Below are positions 45,390 through 55,770 of a stretch of 64,000 nucleotides of DNA, in pieces. The position numbers were made by a program, and so were the translations under genes. The notes under the pieces are model-generated. The model was not told the DNA's origin. It saw nothing but the letters and a program-made list of their open reading frames with translations, and ran no database searches. Numbering within the stretch: the stretch's first letter is position 1; every line of letters starts with the position of its first letter. The DNA lies in contig JAIVFH010000010.1 of the NCBI GenBank assembly GCA_025765595.1, positions 460,685 through 524,684 on the forward strand. Reading direction: 5' to 3'. This DNA is from Obelidium mucronatum. Its lineage: Eukaryota > Chytridiomycota > Chytridiomycetes > Chytridiales > Chytriomycetaceae.

Positions 45390-47916
45390 ATGAAGCGATC
45401 AACATCACAGCACAAGCGCAAAATCAAGAGGACGATAACGACAGCAACATCAACAACACCAGATGGAAAAGTGAAAACAACGAAAACAAGGACAGAAACC
45501 GTTGTATCCTATGTATCAGCCGATGAAGTTGTGGAAAGTGAAGATCAATTTCTGGAGGAAGCGGACACACCACCATCATCATCAAAATCCATTGAGCCGA
45601 TAGAGAGCAGTGTCGAATCGCTTGCAATGAGTGATAGTGGTGCGAAGCCAGTAGCAGTCGAAGAAAGGACAAAGGCGCAGACCCAACCGAGATCAAAACT
45701 TGTCTCCAAATCCCAGCACCGAATGACGACACCCGAAGACACCAAGTTTGTGGTCGCCGGTAAGCGCCCTTCGCCGCACCGCATCGCATCGAACACTAAG
45801 ACTGCAATTCAACGACTCGAAAGACGTGCGCCGCAACATTGCGCTGCTCGAGAAGGCGGCGCTCGCGAACGAAACGCGCTTTGCGACGCGCGCCGTCCGC
45901 GCGGCGGCGGCTCTGCGCGCGCGGCTGAGTGCCGCGGGCGTCGCGGCGGCGGCGGCGGCGTTCCTCGGACGCGGTTGGTTTTTCCTTACTTTTGCTGTTT
46001 GTTTTGCTAGGCGAACGCGCGGTTGTCTGGCAAGTCTGTCTGGTCTAACTACGAGAACACAGAGAACGCGCTGCGCAAAACACTCGAGCGCGCGCTCAAG
46101 CAGTCCGCGGCGATGGACGTCGATGCGGCCGCTGAGTCGGCGGTGGCGGATGTGAAGGTGCGTTTTGGAGGCAGCGAGGGGGCATCCATCAAACCAACAA
46201 CAACAAAATCATCTAGGCTGCCGTTCTGCCCGAAGTCGAAGTCTATCTCGGCTTTCTTGCCCTCTTGTTCCTCCATGATTCAGCCGACAATGCGACTGGT
46301 CTCACTCTTGCTTCCGAATTGTTTGATTACGTCCAAAAGTTGAATAGACGCTCTCTGGATCAAATCTCGGCAAAAATTTACTTTTACTATGAACGATTCT
46401 TTGAGATTGCAGGTCGTTTGGCTGAAATCAGACCGTGAGTCTTATTTATTTTCTATTTTTTATTTATTTTTTTATAGTTGTAATTATTTCATCCACCATA
46501 GTAAACTTTTGACGGCTCTTCGTACCGCTACTTTGAGGCATGATAATGAATCTCAGGCCGTTTTGTTGAATCTACTCTTGAGAAACTATATTCATTTCAA
46601 TTTGTATGATCAAGCTGATAAACTGGTTTCAAAAACCGTTTTTCCGGAAGAGGCTGGGAATTCTCAGTCGGCTCGTTACTTTTATTATCTTGGTAAATAC
46701 TTGGCTGTCTTTCTCCGAAGGCGAAATTATTGTCACCGAAGGTGGCACTTTGTGTTTTCTGCCAAAGGCAGTTGTTTCTATCGATCAACCGCCGAAGGCG
46801 GTGTACTCTCTTTGTTTCCATCGCCGCAGGCGATATTCCTTCCACCGCAGGCTTTGTGTTCTGCCGAAGGCTACCGAAGGCAAATGTATACCAACCGCCA
46901 AAGGCGGTGTACTCTCTTTCAAAAGAGAAATGCGGATCCCATAGTCCTTATGTCTAAAAAACGATCAATGTGATTGTATACTAGGCCGCATCAAGGCCAT
47001 TCAGTTGGATTACACTGCCTCCCATAGAGACCTTGTTCAAGCCATTCGTAAGGCTCCAAAGAACCCAAAGTCTGCTGGATTCCAACAAGCGGTAAATATT
47101 TGTCACTTGACCGATTAACACCCTTACTCAATGCCATCTTGTTCTTTCCATCCGAATTTTTTTAGGTACACAAGCTGGCCATTATTGTCCAACTCCTGAC
47201 TGGAGAAATCCCGGAAAGAAGTTTATTCAGAGAGCCATTCTTGATCAAGTCTTTGGTTCCTTACTTGAGTATTACACAAGGTACTGTCATGCTGTAGTTA
47301 TACTTTCTCCAAAAAAAAAAGGAATATTCAACGCCACATACAATCAACAGCTGTTCGCATTGGTGACCTTGCCAAATTCCAAGAAACCTTGGCAAAGCAC
47401 ACTGCCACATTCCGCGCCGACAAGACTTACACACTGATTCTCAGACTCCGTCACAATGTCATCAAGACTGGAATTCGTATGATTAGTTTGGCCTACTCCA
47501 AAATTTCGCTTCGTGACATTTGCTTGAAGTTGCAATTGGACAGTGAAGAAGATGCCGAGTACATTGTTGCCAAATCTATCCGCGATGGAGTTATCGATGC
47601 TGTTTTGGATCATGAGAACGGATTCATGAAGTCAAAGGTAAGATTACTCACTTATATTAGTTTTTTAAACCCACCACTATTCCATGACACACAGGAAAAC
47701 GTTGACATTTACTCGACAAACGAACCCCAAAACGCGTTCCACCAACGAATCAGCTTCTGTTTGAACCTCCACAATGAATCTGTCAAGGCGCTTCGTTTCC
47801 CATATGCTCAACGTAAAGAGACTAGCTCGATGGAGGCCATCCGTGAGGAAGAGAGATTGATTGCTGGAGAGCTTGCGGAGGGCGATTTGGATGATGATGA
47901 TATGGGGGATTTCTGA
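45390..47916 (+). CDS. RPN3: 26S proteasome regulatory subunit RPN3 (PSMD3)
   Basis: Lid subunit of the 26S proteasome with a PCI domain. Matches along the whole length: [157 protein letters not shown] and [20 protein letters not shown]. Seven or more introns, one (46693-46984) expanded to 292 bp. The N-terminal exon from 45390 (basic, Thr-rich, then acidic) is unlike other RPN3 proteins, and its junction with exon 2 (45759/45801) is one base out of phase, so the true start may be the ATG at 45723. Exons 2-3 are GC-rich. Confidence 0.93.
46693..46984. repeat. RPN3 intron filled by an array of GC-rich triloop palindromes
   Basis: Intron of 292 bp (gtaaat to tatactag) between FYYLG and RIKAIQ; other introns in the gene are about 40-90 bp. 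From about 46717 to 46912 it holds seven or more short hairpins with 3-nt loops: CACC-GAA-GGTG, CTGCC-AAA-GGCAG, ACCGCC-GAA-GGCGGT, ATCGCC-GCA-GGCGAT, GCC-GAA-GGC, ACCGCC-AAA-GGCGGT. Stem bases change in matched pairs between copies. A GTGTACTCTCTTT spacer occurs twice. Confidence 0.8.
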
Positions 47917-48921
47917 AACAAGCAGTTGTTGGCCGTCTGTTTTTTTTTTCTCCTTGTTTCGCGTTTTTGGAGTTTGGAACTGCGAATATATATCTTTCAG
48001 TTGTTTCGTTTCTTCTTTATTGAACTTGCTTGTTCCATTGAGCTGTGTTGTGGACTGTGGTACAGTTAGCCTCGAGTCCACGTAGTCGACTGGCCAGAAA
48101 AGTATAAAACCCGTCAATGATTCTTCCGTTTCCATTCACTGTCTGTTGAGTAGCAAAACAAAAACCTGCTACTTGTAGGGCAGTCATTTCAGAGCTGTAC
48201 GTCATGTCAACTGGTCACAAGACAACCAACTGCAAGCTCCATCTTTATTGATATTTAAAAGCGCGTTGTCTGTATCTCACCCTGATCACTTGTCTGTCTT
48301 GAATCGTTGAATCATACTGCGTTTTACTCCAACTCTGTCTTAAAATTCTACCGCTACTGCAACTACCGCATTCGCTCGAGAACATAGATTTTGTCCGTTA
48401 CATTTGGCGAAAGGAAAACATGCAACAATTGCACAATTCGAATGTCTGTTTTTTTTTTCAAACCTTTTTTTTTTCGTGTTTGGCCAAGTCAAAGGCGATT
48501 CGAATAAAAGATGACATTTTTTTTCCGAAACTGTAGTGAAATCCCTTTTATTTATTTTTTATTCGCCTTTTTGTGTTGTAAATCTTTTTTTGATAATCCC
48601 TTCTAGAAAAAAAAAAACACGAACGACGCCACCCTCCCGTCAAAACCACGTACTACTGCAACCTTACTTGCAGCAAATATTGAAGTCTTGATACCTTATC
48701 TTATACAAAAAAAAGCCCTGAACGCGTCAGCGCCTGTCTTTTAGGTAAAAGTCAAAGTCTTTGAAAACCAACGATCGATCAAAAAACCTGACAATCTCCT
48801 CAACTAGAAGATCATCTTTACTCTATCTCTATAAAGAAATATCCTTATAGATCCTACCAAAAGTCTTATTCAAACTCCCAGTCCTCACAACCAGCAACAA
48901 CCAAAAAAAAAAAAAAAAGAA
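47917..48921. other. intergenic, about 1 kb
   Basis: T-rich and A-rich runs and TATA-like stretches (for example AAGTATAAAACC near 48097) but no family-supported ORF or RNA gene recognised. Probably the 3' region of RPN3 and the promoter of the next gene. Confidence 0.4.
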
Positions 48922-49959
48922 ATGTCTCAAACTAGTTTATTCACGCACGTTGAAGAAGAAATCCAAGCACCCCTCTTGCTCTCGTTCTTGCAAGCTATTC
49001 GCGAATTTTCCAAGAAATTCACTACACCTTCCGATCATGATCGCGAAGAGATTTACGTTGCTGTACTTGCCCTTTTGCCCATTGAATCAGTTTGTTCCTC
49101 CTATTCACCGAAACAAGCAAACTTGTCGTCTACTTTCAGTCCAATATCCGAGGCAACGCAACCTATGGCTTCAGATGTTGTAACGCCGGTTTCTCCAGTT
49201 CCTTGTCACGTAGTAGGCTCTCCGGTACTATTGTACTCTTTCGTATTGCCTGATGCAATTAGGCCGACGCGAGATGTTCAAGTGCAGCAAGAAAGCACTC
49301 CGGAAGCCGCCGTAAGTTTGAGGAGACCTTTGAATCTCTTCATAAAAAAATTTTTTTAAAGAAACTTTTGTATTCTTTTTAGAACCCAAGCGGCATTTCT
49401 CCGACACCTCCCGTACGTCGAGGGAGACCGATTAATGGGCTAGTTAGAGGTAAAGCCGCAGCCCGCCGCAAGCTTGCTGCTCAGCAGGCGCGTGCGACGC
49501 CTTTTTATACCAAGCCTGAACAAGCCAAGACACCTCCATCATCTTCATCGCGTGCGCCGCCACCTGTTGTTACACCGCAAAAATACGTTAAAAAATCGGA
49601 AATGTACTTGCCCCGGAAGAACCAGCAAGAGCCGCAGTTGGTGGTCGCGACTGCTGTACAACCCAGCATCACTACGCCAACTGTTTGTGACCAACCTCCA
49701 CCCGAAATTCCGAATAGTACTACAAACGGAGCCGCCGGTGATTGTTTCTTTGGCGGTTATTGAGCCCCCTCCAGTTCCCGTTATCGAACTGGCTGGAGTA
49801 CTACTAGGAGTAGAACCCGAGTGTCAATCAGCAGAGTCTCCCCCCCAGACTCAAGTAGTGCAACCAATTGCGGAATGGGGGGTTCCGAAAAAAGAATACG
49901 TCACCTGGAAAACCCATAGATTTGAAACGTGCATGGATATTGATGATGACTTCTTTTAA
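48922..49959 (+). CDS. hypothetical protein with AT-hook-like motif
   Basis: Exon 1, 48922-49311 (MSQTSLFTHVEEEIQAPLLL, an acidic helical start), splices (gtaagt to tttttag) to exon 2 at 49383. Exon 2 begins with PVRRGRPINGLVRGKAAARR, an AT-hook-like RGRP core in a basic setting, followed by Pro/Ser/Gln-rich low-complexity sequence. The frame must shift by one base near 49720 to continue into a Pro/Val-rich end that finishes with YVTWKTHRFETCMDIDDDFF. The conserved-looking acidic C-terminus supports the shifted frame. Possibly a nuclear DNA-binding protein; no family recognised. Confidence 0.5.
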
Positions 49960-49983
49960 GTCCCCTCCATATGGAAGTCCAAA

Positions 49984-49984
49984 C

Positions 49985-50041
<57 letters not shown>
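49984..50041. repeat. C22 then A36 homopolymer
   Basis: A run of 22 C directly followed by 36 A, 25 bp after the preceding stop codon. Could be a real homopolymer or an assembly join; length is unreliable in any sequencing chemistry. Confidence 0.85.
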
Positions 50042-50043
<2 letters not shown>

Positions 50044-50735
50044 TAAGCCCGAAAACTAAAGATAGTTAAGAAAAAAAACCCAGTAGATAGTTAGAATTGA
50101 TAAAGTGTTCATTGGCAGCGATTGTGTGAGAAAAAGTAGAGTAAGATGATATTAATAAGTAAAACAGAACCAATAATAAATAAAAAGAATTTGATATCAG
50201 TAAATCAAAGGACTGATTGTAAATAGTCTTTCGGGAATATTCCAAAAATAGTCTGGCCATGTATTCATCATTGCAGGAGAACACGATTAAACAGTAGCGC
50301 TCTCTCGATTCCGCTCAATGGAAAATCAGTACTTTCAAGAGATGAACGTGTTTTGGGTGTTTTGGGTGAGTGGTGGCACGACTGGTTTTATTTGTTTTGA
50401 CTCACCAGAAATCCAGTTCACCTCAGAATCCGTTTGTTTAGACTCTGAAGGTTATGAAGATTAAAACTCAAACATGATAATCATCAGTTAAACGAATCCG
50501 ACTGAACTGGCATCCCAATTGGGAAGTGATAGTGATGTACTGTATCTGTCTTGCAAGAAGTTCATTCAAGTGGCTTTATGCGTCTTAAAAAGAATCAGAC
50601 GCAACCTTGCAATCTTTGCAAATTCAAGTATCAATCGTAGCCCATACAGGCAAGTTCAAACGTATCACCACCTTTGATTCTTGGGCGTCCTTGCAGCTGG
50701 CTCTGGTTTGTTTCTGTTTTTTTGTGTGAGATTTT
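50042..50735. other. intergenic, AT-rich
   Basis: No supported gene, RNA or repeat seen between the homopolymer and the first composite repeat. Confidence 0.45.
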
Positions 50736-51530
50736 GAAATTTCTAAGACTGCCTCCCTGTTTTGTTCAGGTGAGGTGAATGCATGTTTGTCAGAGCGGTT
50801 GCGCGACTGGGACCAACTACGGCAGCCACCAAGCACCGATGCCGCCGCCAAACCTTCAGCATCGCATCTACTATGCTTCGAACGGGTTTATTTTTCTTGA
50901 TCTTCAGATTCCGGATGCGGGTGGTGGTGGCGCCAACTCTTAAAATCAGACATCGCGCATAGGAGAGGGAGTGGCCTTCTCCCCGACATCTTCCACCAGG
51001 CCAAACTTGTCTTTGATGTGTATGATTCGCGTAAAGATGACTCTCTGTATTTTATCTCTGGCTGCAGTCGGTGCAGTCTCATGTTCCACTGACTCAAACA
51101 ACTCCATCGACGCCTCTCTGCTCATATAATACCGAGTCACCAACCAATATTAAGTTGATTAAGCTTACTTTAAGCTGGTCTGGGTGCTGCTGCTACGTGC
51201 TGCTGTCCAACGCGAGACTATGGCCATCTGGGTGGTCAGTCTTCAAAATCAACTTTTCAAAAACACCTGTCAAATAACACCGAAAACAGAACAACGGAAT
51301 TATTCACTTTTGAAAATTGCGATAGAACCGCAGAAGCGTGTTAACTCGGATTCGCCCATCAGCGCCACTCTCCGATGCTCATATGACCCCGTTTTCACGT
51401 TTTTTCTGGTTTGGGCGGGTCTTCGGCATCAAAATTGTCCCGAATTGTCAGGTTCTGGGAAAAAAGTATATAAACAGCGCGTTTTCCCTCCCAAAAACCT
51501 CATAAAAACATGCAAAAAACAACAATTCTC
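50736..51530. repeat. composite repeat X, copy 1
   Basis: Diverged homolog of 56371-57125. Shared blocks include GCATGTTTGTCAGAGC-like sequence at the left, CAACTCCATCGACG in the middle, GCTGTCCAACGCGAGAC, GGAATTATTCACTTTTGAAA and TTGTCAGGTTCT before a TATA-like GTATATAAA at the right. On the minus strand both copies begin an ORF of similar sequence (MVTRYYMSREASMELFES here). The family is not recognised; could be a transposon, a duplicated gene or both. Confidence 0.65.
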
Positions 51531-51746
51531 TTCTCCTCCTCTTCTTTCAATAGGATCCACTTTAAGTGCGATCCGCCCCCCCTCTAAATGATGAAACTGG
51601 TGATTGGCTTAGGCCTTTCACCACCCAGAAGCCTTTGGGGGGTCAAATTGAAATGTTTTAGGAGGTGAATCGAGATTGTTTGCATCTCTCGTCTAAAGAC
51701 AACAAACGGGTCAACTTCAACAGGCGGAACGTAAACATCTAAATGT

Positions 51747-51897
51747 GGTATCTTTCAATCTCTAGTATCTCATTCGTGATACTCAAAGTTTTAGACGATG
51801 GGATATTTTATTTGGGGTTCAGGGCCTCCTCGCGGCTCCCATCGGAAACAGGGAATAGAACTCTTAATTCCCTGGCTAACGCTGAACCCCCTTTACT
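51747..51897 (+). repeat. R150 repeat, copy 1 (structured)
   Basis: 151-nt element nearly identical (3 differences) to 58382-58532. Contains nested inverted repeats: GGGGTTCAG with CTGAACCCC outside, and CAGGGAAT with ATTCCCTG inside. A T6 stretch follows about 20 bp downstream. May be a small structured RNA, a SINE-like unit or the end of a mobile element. Confidence 0.7.
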
Positions 51898-52051
51898 AAA
51901 ACTATTTGCTTCATCTTTTTTATATTAGTCATGGAAGCTTTTTTGTTGTTGGTGATTGTCTCTAATTCACCATCATTATTCGAACTTGTCTTTTAAATAA
52001 ACACTTTCAAAAAAAATTGATATTTCCTATTCTTTGATCGAGAGATCAGTT

Positions 52052-52059
52052 TATATATA
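52052..52059 (+). promoter_or_regulatory. TATA box of the RBR gene
   Basis: TATATATA lies 58 bp before the ATG at 52117, similar to the chitinase TATA boxes. Confidence 0.5.
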
Positions 52060-52116
52060 TAGCGAACGTTTGTTGGTGCTAAACTTTTTTTGAAGTTTTT
52101 TTTATCTGACACCAAG

Positions 52117-52383
52117 ATGTTCACAGCAGATCCAAGCAGCGGCGGAAGCAGCTCTGGAATCCATTCGATCAAACCTCCAGTTCCAGTGGCCGATGAGGAT
52201 GACTTTCTTGTCTCTGTTCTTCTTGCAATCGAAGAGATGGATCTGGCCGAAGCCCGTCTCGAAAAGAAACCAACGGCAAGCGGTGCTTCTGATCAGCAAG
52301 TTGCAATCAAAGCCGCAAAGCAAGAGCTGGACGAGTTTGTCGCAAGCACCCGCCTGGCGCAGCGGCTGAGCAAGTGTGGCGAT
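52117..52383 (+). pseudogene. RBR E3 ligase, 5' part, split by hAT element
   Basis: Encodes the first 89 residues: an Asp/Ser-rich start, then an Ala/Glu/Leu-rich helix (VSVLLAIEEMDLAEARLEKK, LDEFVASTRLAQRLSKCGD) of the kind found before the RING in fungal RBR proteins. The transposon follows directly and its first bases (TAG of TAGGG) supply an in-frame stop. With one copy of the 8-bp target duplication, this part and 54856-55770 form one 1182-bp frame of 393 residues. This allele as read makes only a short N-terminal peptide from the native promoter. Confidence 0.85.
52376..52383. repeat. left target-site duplication of hAT element
   Basis: GTGGCGAT, identical to 54848-54855. Eight bp is the standard duplication length for hAT transposons. 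Confidence 0.92.
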
Positions 52384-54847
52384 TAGGGATCTGCCTTATA
52401 CGTGTATAATAGATTTCGTTATACAAATTATACCGGTATAGTGTTAATTATACGGTATAGTGTACGTATAGTGAAGAATAATATTTTATTGAGTCGAATC
52501 AGTCACTGATCTCGCCAACAGATGCATCGGAATCATCCGATGCTTCCGAATTATGATCCACAGCGTTCCCAAGCATAATGTCCACGATATTTCCTTTGTC
52601 TTCTTCGATGCCCGCATTTGCGTACATGGTAACAAGTGCTGACGCCTTTTCGCTTGACAGGCGATTGCGCCGCTTTGTGTGAATGAAGTCATTGATGCTC
52701 CAGATTCTCTCACTGGCAGCTTGTGATGTTGGGATTGAGAACAAGACTTTAGCCGCTTGTGCTAAAATTGGATACTTTGAAGCGCCAACAACGGCCCACC
52801 AACTTTCCACATCGTAATCCATTGCAGCAAGTGTATCCATGTCGGACTGCAAGGGATTGGCAGCATATCTCTGAAAGTTCCGTATTTCAAGTTTAGCTGC
52901 GGTGATGTTGTTTGTAATCTTTCGCTTGTTGACAATATAGTCCGGCAACAGAGTGAGAACCTCTACCAAGTCACTTGTACGAGTAGGAGGGGGGCCGATA
53001 TACATGTCCCTTCCACCGCCATTTCTTGGATCCAGAAAGTAAGCAAACCCCATTGAAGGCGTATGAATAAAAGCCCATCGTTCCATTACCAATGCTTTTA
53101 ATGTTTCATCATGCTTCCATTCTTCTAAAAGCTCCAAAAACCCTTTGTATACTTCGGACAAAAGGCATGCATTGGATTCGAACAAGCCGATCAGTTTTGA
53201 AGTCGGCTTCATGACATTTATGAATCTGGCAGAGTGTGGAAAATAAAAGTTATTGACTAACAAACAAAATGCCATTCAATATTACCGCTGACAATCCTCC
53301 CAGAACTGATTGTCTTCTACAATGGAGACATATTCGTTCTTCTTTTCAATGGTTTTCCTGCCCACCATATGTGTCAGAACCGAGTCTTCCTTTAGCAACC
53401 GGTGGACTCGGTAATTTTCCACATTTCGCAGAACAGCTGTATGGTGTGTGTACCAGCGAGTAGCAACAACAAACTGTAGCTCTTTGGTGCTTTCAATTTC
53501 CTTGTCTTTGAACAGTCGATTTTGTATTTTTCGGAATTTATCCAGAACCAGGTTTCTGTTCTTGACGAAGGATGTGAGTTTCCCAACCTTCTCCAATACA
53601 TCTGAGAATTCATCCAACATGCAAATGTCCTTCACTAACAAATTAAATGTGTGAGCAGCACATCCGTTGCACACAATATGAGGGTACTGTTCCTCAATAA
53701 TTGCCCATGCTGCTCGCATTGCTGCAGCATTGTCAGTTACAACACTGGCCAACTTCTCAACTCCGATATCAACAATGACATCACGTATGGCTGCAGCTAT
53801 CCCTTGGGCATCCTGCTCAACATCACCGGTTGCTTTTATTTCCCAAACAGCTGGCTTGAGAAGACGGTTGGAGAAATGGATACAATAGTTCACCAAGTGA
53901 TTGCGTGACACATTTGTAAAGCCGTCAGTCACCACACTAACAAAATCAGCCTCGCGAATTCGGGACTTGACAGAAGCAACGGCATTCGAATAAGCGGTTT
54001 TCAACAATGAGCCAGCCACCCGTTTACTGGAAGGGGGTTTATATGCTGGGCGCAGTTGTGAGACAAACTTTCGGAATGATTTTGAGTCAGCAACCCGGAA
54101 AGGAATTCCAGTTTCATAGAAGACAGCAGCAGTAGCTTTATCGGCAAGTTTTTTTTGACGCTTATCCATGGAGTCCAACCAGCGACTAAGATGTTGGTGC
54201 TCATTATTGAGGCGGGCTGCTTTGATGCGGTCATTTGCCAAAGGAGACCCAGCACGAACAGTACGTTGGCCAGATAAAACTACGCTGCCAGAGTTTGAAG
54301 CTCGAGATACTTGAGATATAGAATCCGAAGGTCGAAGGTCTGACATGTTGGATCCAGCAATGCTTGGTGTTCTCGCCTCAACCACAACTGTTGTTGGCTT
54401 GTTCACTGACGGTACAGGAAACAGGATCTTAACTTCGTCTGAAGTATTTGGACAAGAGCGGATGTGCTGTTCCCAGCGGGCCTTGTTATTGGAAGTCAGG
54501 AGTACGTCACAAGAAGCGCATTTCACAATGCGGTTACTTCCAGCACCTTGTATGATGTTGTGGCGTAATTGTTAGCTGAATTTGCTGAATCGTGACAACA
54601 CTTGCCTTGTTTGATGACGTGGTTATTTACGTCGCTTGGGTCAGGGATACAGTTTCTTCGCATTTTTTGTTTATAAAAAAAATTTTCTCCTTTTACTATT
54701 TTTATTTTTTTTTCCATCCAAACAAATCCAAACTTGGTCCCAACCCTCGTCCTCCACTATACAGGTATAATGAATTTCGTTACACAAATTATACGCGTAT
54801 ATTATACGTATATTAACTATACGCGTATAAGTATAGGGCGAACCCTA
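52384..54847 (-). mobile_element. complete hAT transposon (2464 bp)
   Basis: Bounded by perfect 8-bp duplications. The terminal inverted repeats start TAGGG on both ends (left TAGGGATCTGCC, right TAGGGTTCGCCC on the minus strand) and continue into TTATACGTGTATA and TTATACGCGTATA. Each end also holds a similar block in direct orientation (ATTTCGTTATACAAATTATAC, with small changes) and several self-complementary TATACGCGTATA-type motifs, which could be transposase sites. It carries one intact transposase gene. Perfect duplications and the intact ORF indicate a recent insertion. Confidence 0.93.
52499..54663 (-). CDS. hAT-family transposase
   Basis: Three exons, 54663-54602, 54536-53286 and 53225-52499, sum to 2040 nt (679 residues) with no frame break. 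N-terminal BED-type zinc finger (IVKCASCDVLLTSNN, ending WEQHIRSCP). The RNase H-like core includes VVTDGFTNVSRNHLVNYCIH and VVTDNAAAMRAAWAIIEEQY (catalytic Asp positions) and NGCAAHTFNLLVKDI. The C-terminal dimerisation domain reads SQAASERIWSINDFIHTKRR followed by NRLSSEKASALV. The intact structure suggests autonomous activity. Promoter presumably within the right end. Confidence 0.95.
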
Positions 54848-54855
54848 GTGGCGAT
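54848..54855. repeat. right target-site duplication of hAT element
   Basis: GTGGCGAT, second copy of the duplication; the host reading frame resumes directly after it. Confidence 0.92.
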
Positions 54856-55770
54856 GTTGGGTTTGAGTTGGAGCGCAGTTTTGCCGCTGAAGACGATCGC
54901 GAGCGGAGAGACAGAGCGATGGCTGTTAGTCTGGGTGATGGTGCGACTAGCGGTGGATCTGTCGGTGTTGCCAGGGGCCAAGTGGCTGCAGTGTCCAAAC
55001 AAACACCAGTTGTCTTCAGAGAACCAACTCCTGCATGCACTTCAATCCCTGCACAACTCCCTCCTGCGAAAACTGACTCTTCAATTCCTGCACAACTCCC
55101 TCCTGCGAAAACTTACTGCATCGCATGCGGCGATGAAGCCAGCACGAAAATGCCATGTCCCCACTACTACTGCGATTCTTGCGCAAAAACAGTTTGTCTC
55201 AACGCTATCGAAGACCGTTCACTCTTTCCGGCAAAGTGCTGCAAGAAAGAGTTTCCTCAAGAGCAAGTCGCCAAGCATCTGTCTGGGGCAGACATGGCGC
55301 GCTACGCGACTTTTCAAAAAGACTTGACTGGGACATCCATCGTTAATCTGGACCCGGAATTCAGAAAGCTTGTCAAAGATAACGGGTGGCAGCTTTGTCC
55401 AAAGTGCGGTGCTGGAATTGAAAAGATACAAGATTGCGGACACATGACTTGCATTATTTGCAGATTCGAGTTTTGTTATACTTGCGCTGCAGGTTGGGTA
55501 CCTCGTAAATGCAAATGTGATTTGTGGGAACCTGGTGTTCTGGATCGCATTTTGGACGCGAGAGCTCCAGACGTGAATCCATTTGAACGTCTCCGTCTTC
55601 GCCGAGTGTACGAGCGCCATGATGAGCATGTTCATCAATGGTCAAAACTTGATATTACTGATCGCTACAGAAAATGCTACTCTTGTGGTTGGGTCTGCAA
55701 CCAATGGTACTGGCGGTGTGAAGACTGTCGCACAAATTCCTGCGGAAAATGCGCATTCAACCGGAATTGA
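54856..55770 (+). pseudogene. RBR E3 ligase, 3' part with RING-IBR-RING domain
   Basis: Continues the frame of 52117-52383. A helical segment (ELERSFAAEDDRERRDRAMA) and a 39-bp tandem duplication (SIPAQLPPAKT twice) precede the RBR domain. RING1-type cluster: CIACGDE, CPHYYCDSCAKTVC, AKCCKKEF. Then IBR/RING2-type clusters: LCPKCGAGIEKIQDCGHMTC, CRFEFCYTCAAG, CKC. The C-terminal Cys pairs KCYSCGWVC, WRCEDC and SCGKC form a last cluster. RBR ligases pass ubiquitin through a RING2 Cys. An internal ATG at 54919 could still start a protein keeping the whole RBR domain if transcription began in the element's right end. Otherwise the gene is inactivated. Confidence 0.88.

Noticed and set aside
51747..51897. 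R150 as a tRNA gene
   Set aside because: The outer and inner arms pair, but there is no proper D arm, T arm or anticodon arm of standard size.
52117..52386. Small stand-alone 89-residue gene
   Set aside because: Its stop is formed by the first bases of the hAT element and the frame continues into the RBR domain after the target duplication.
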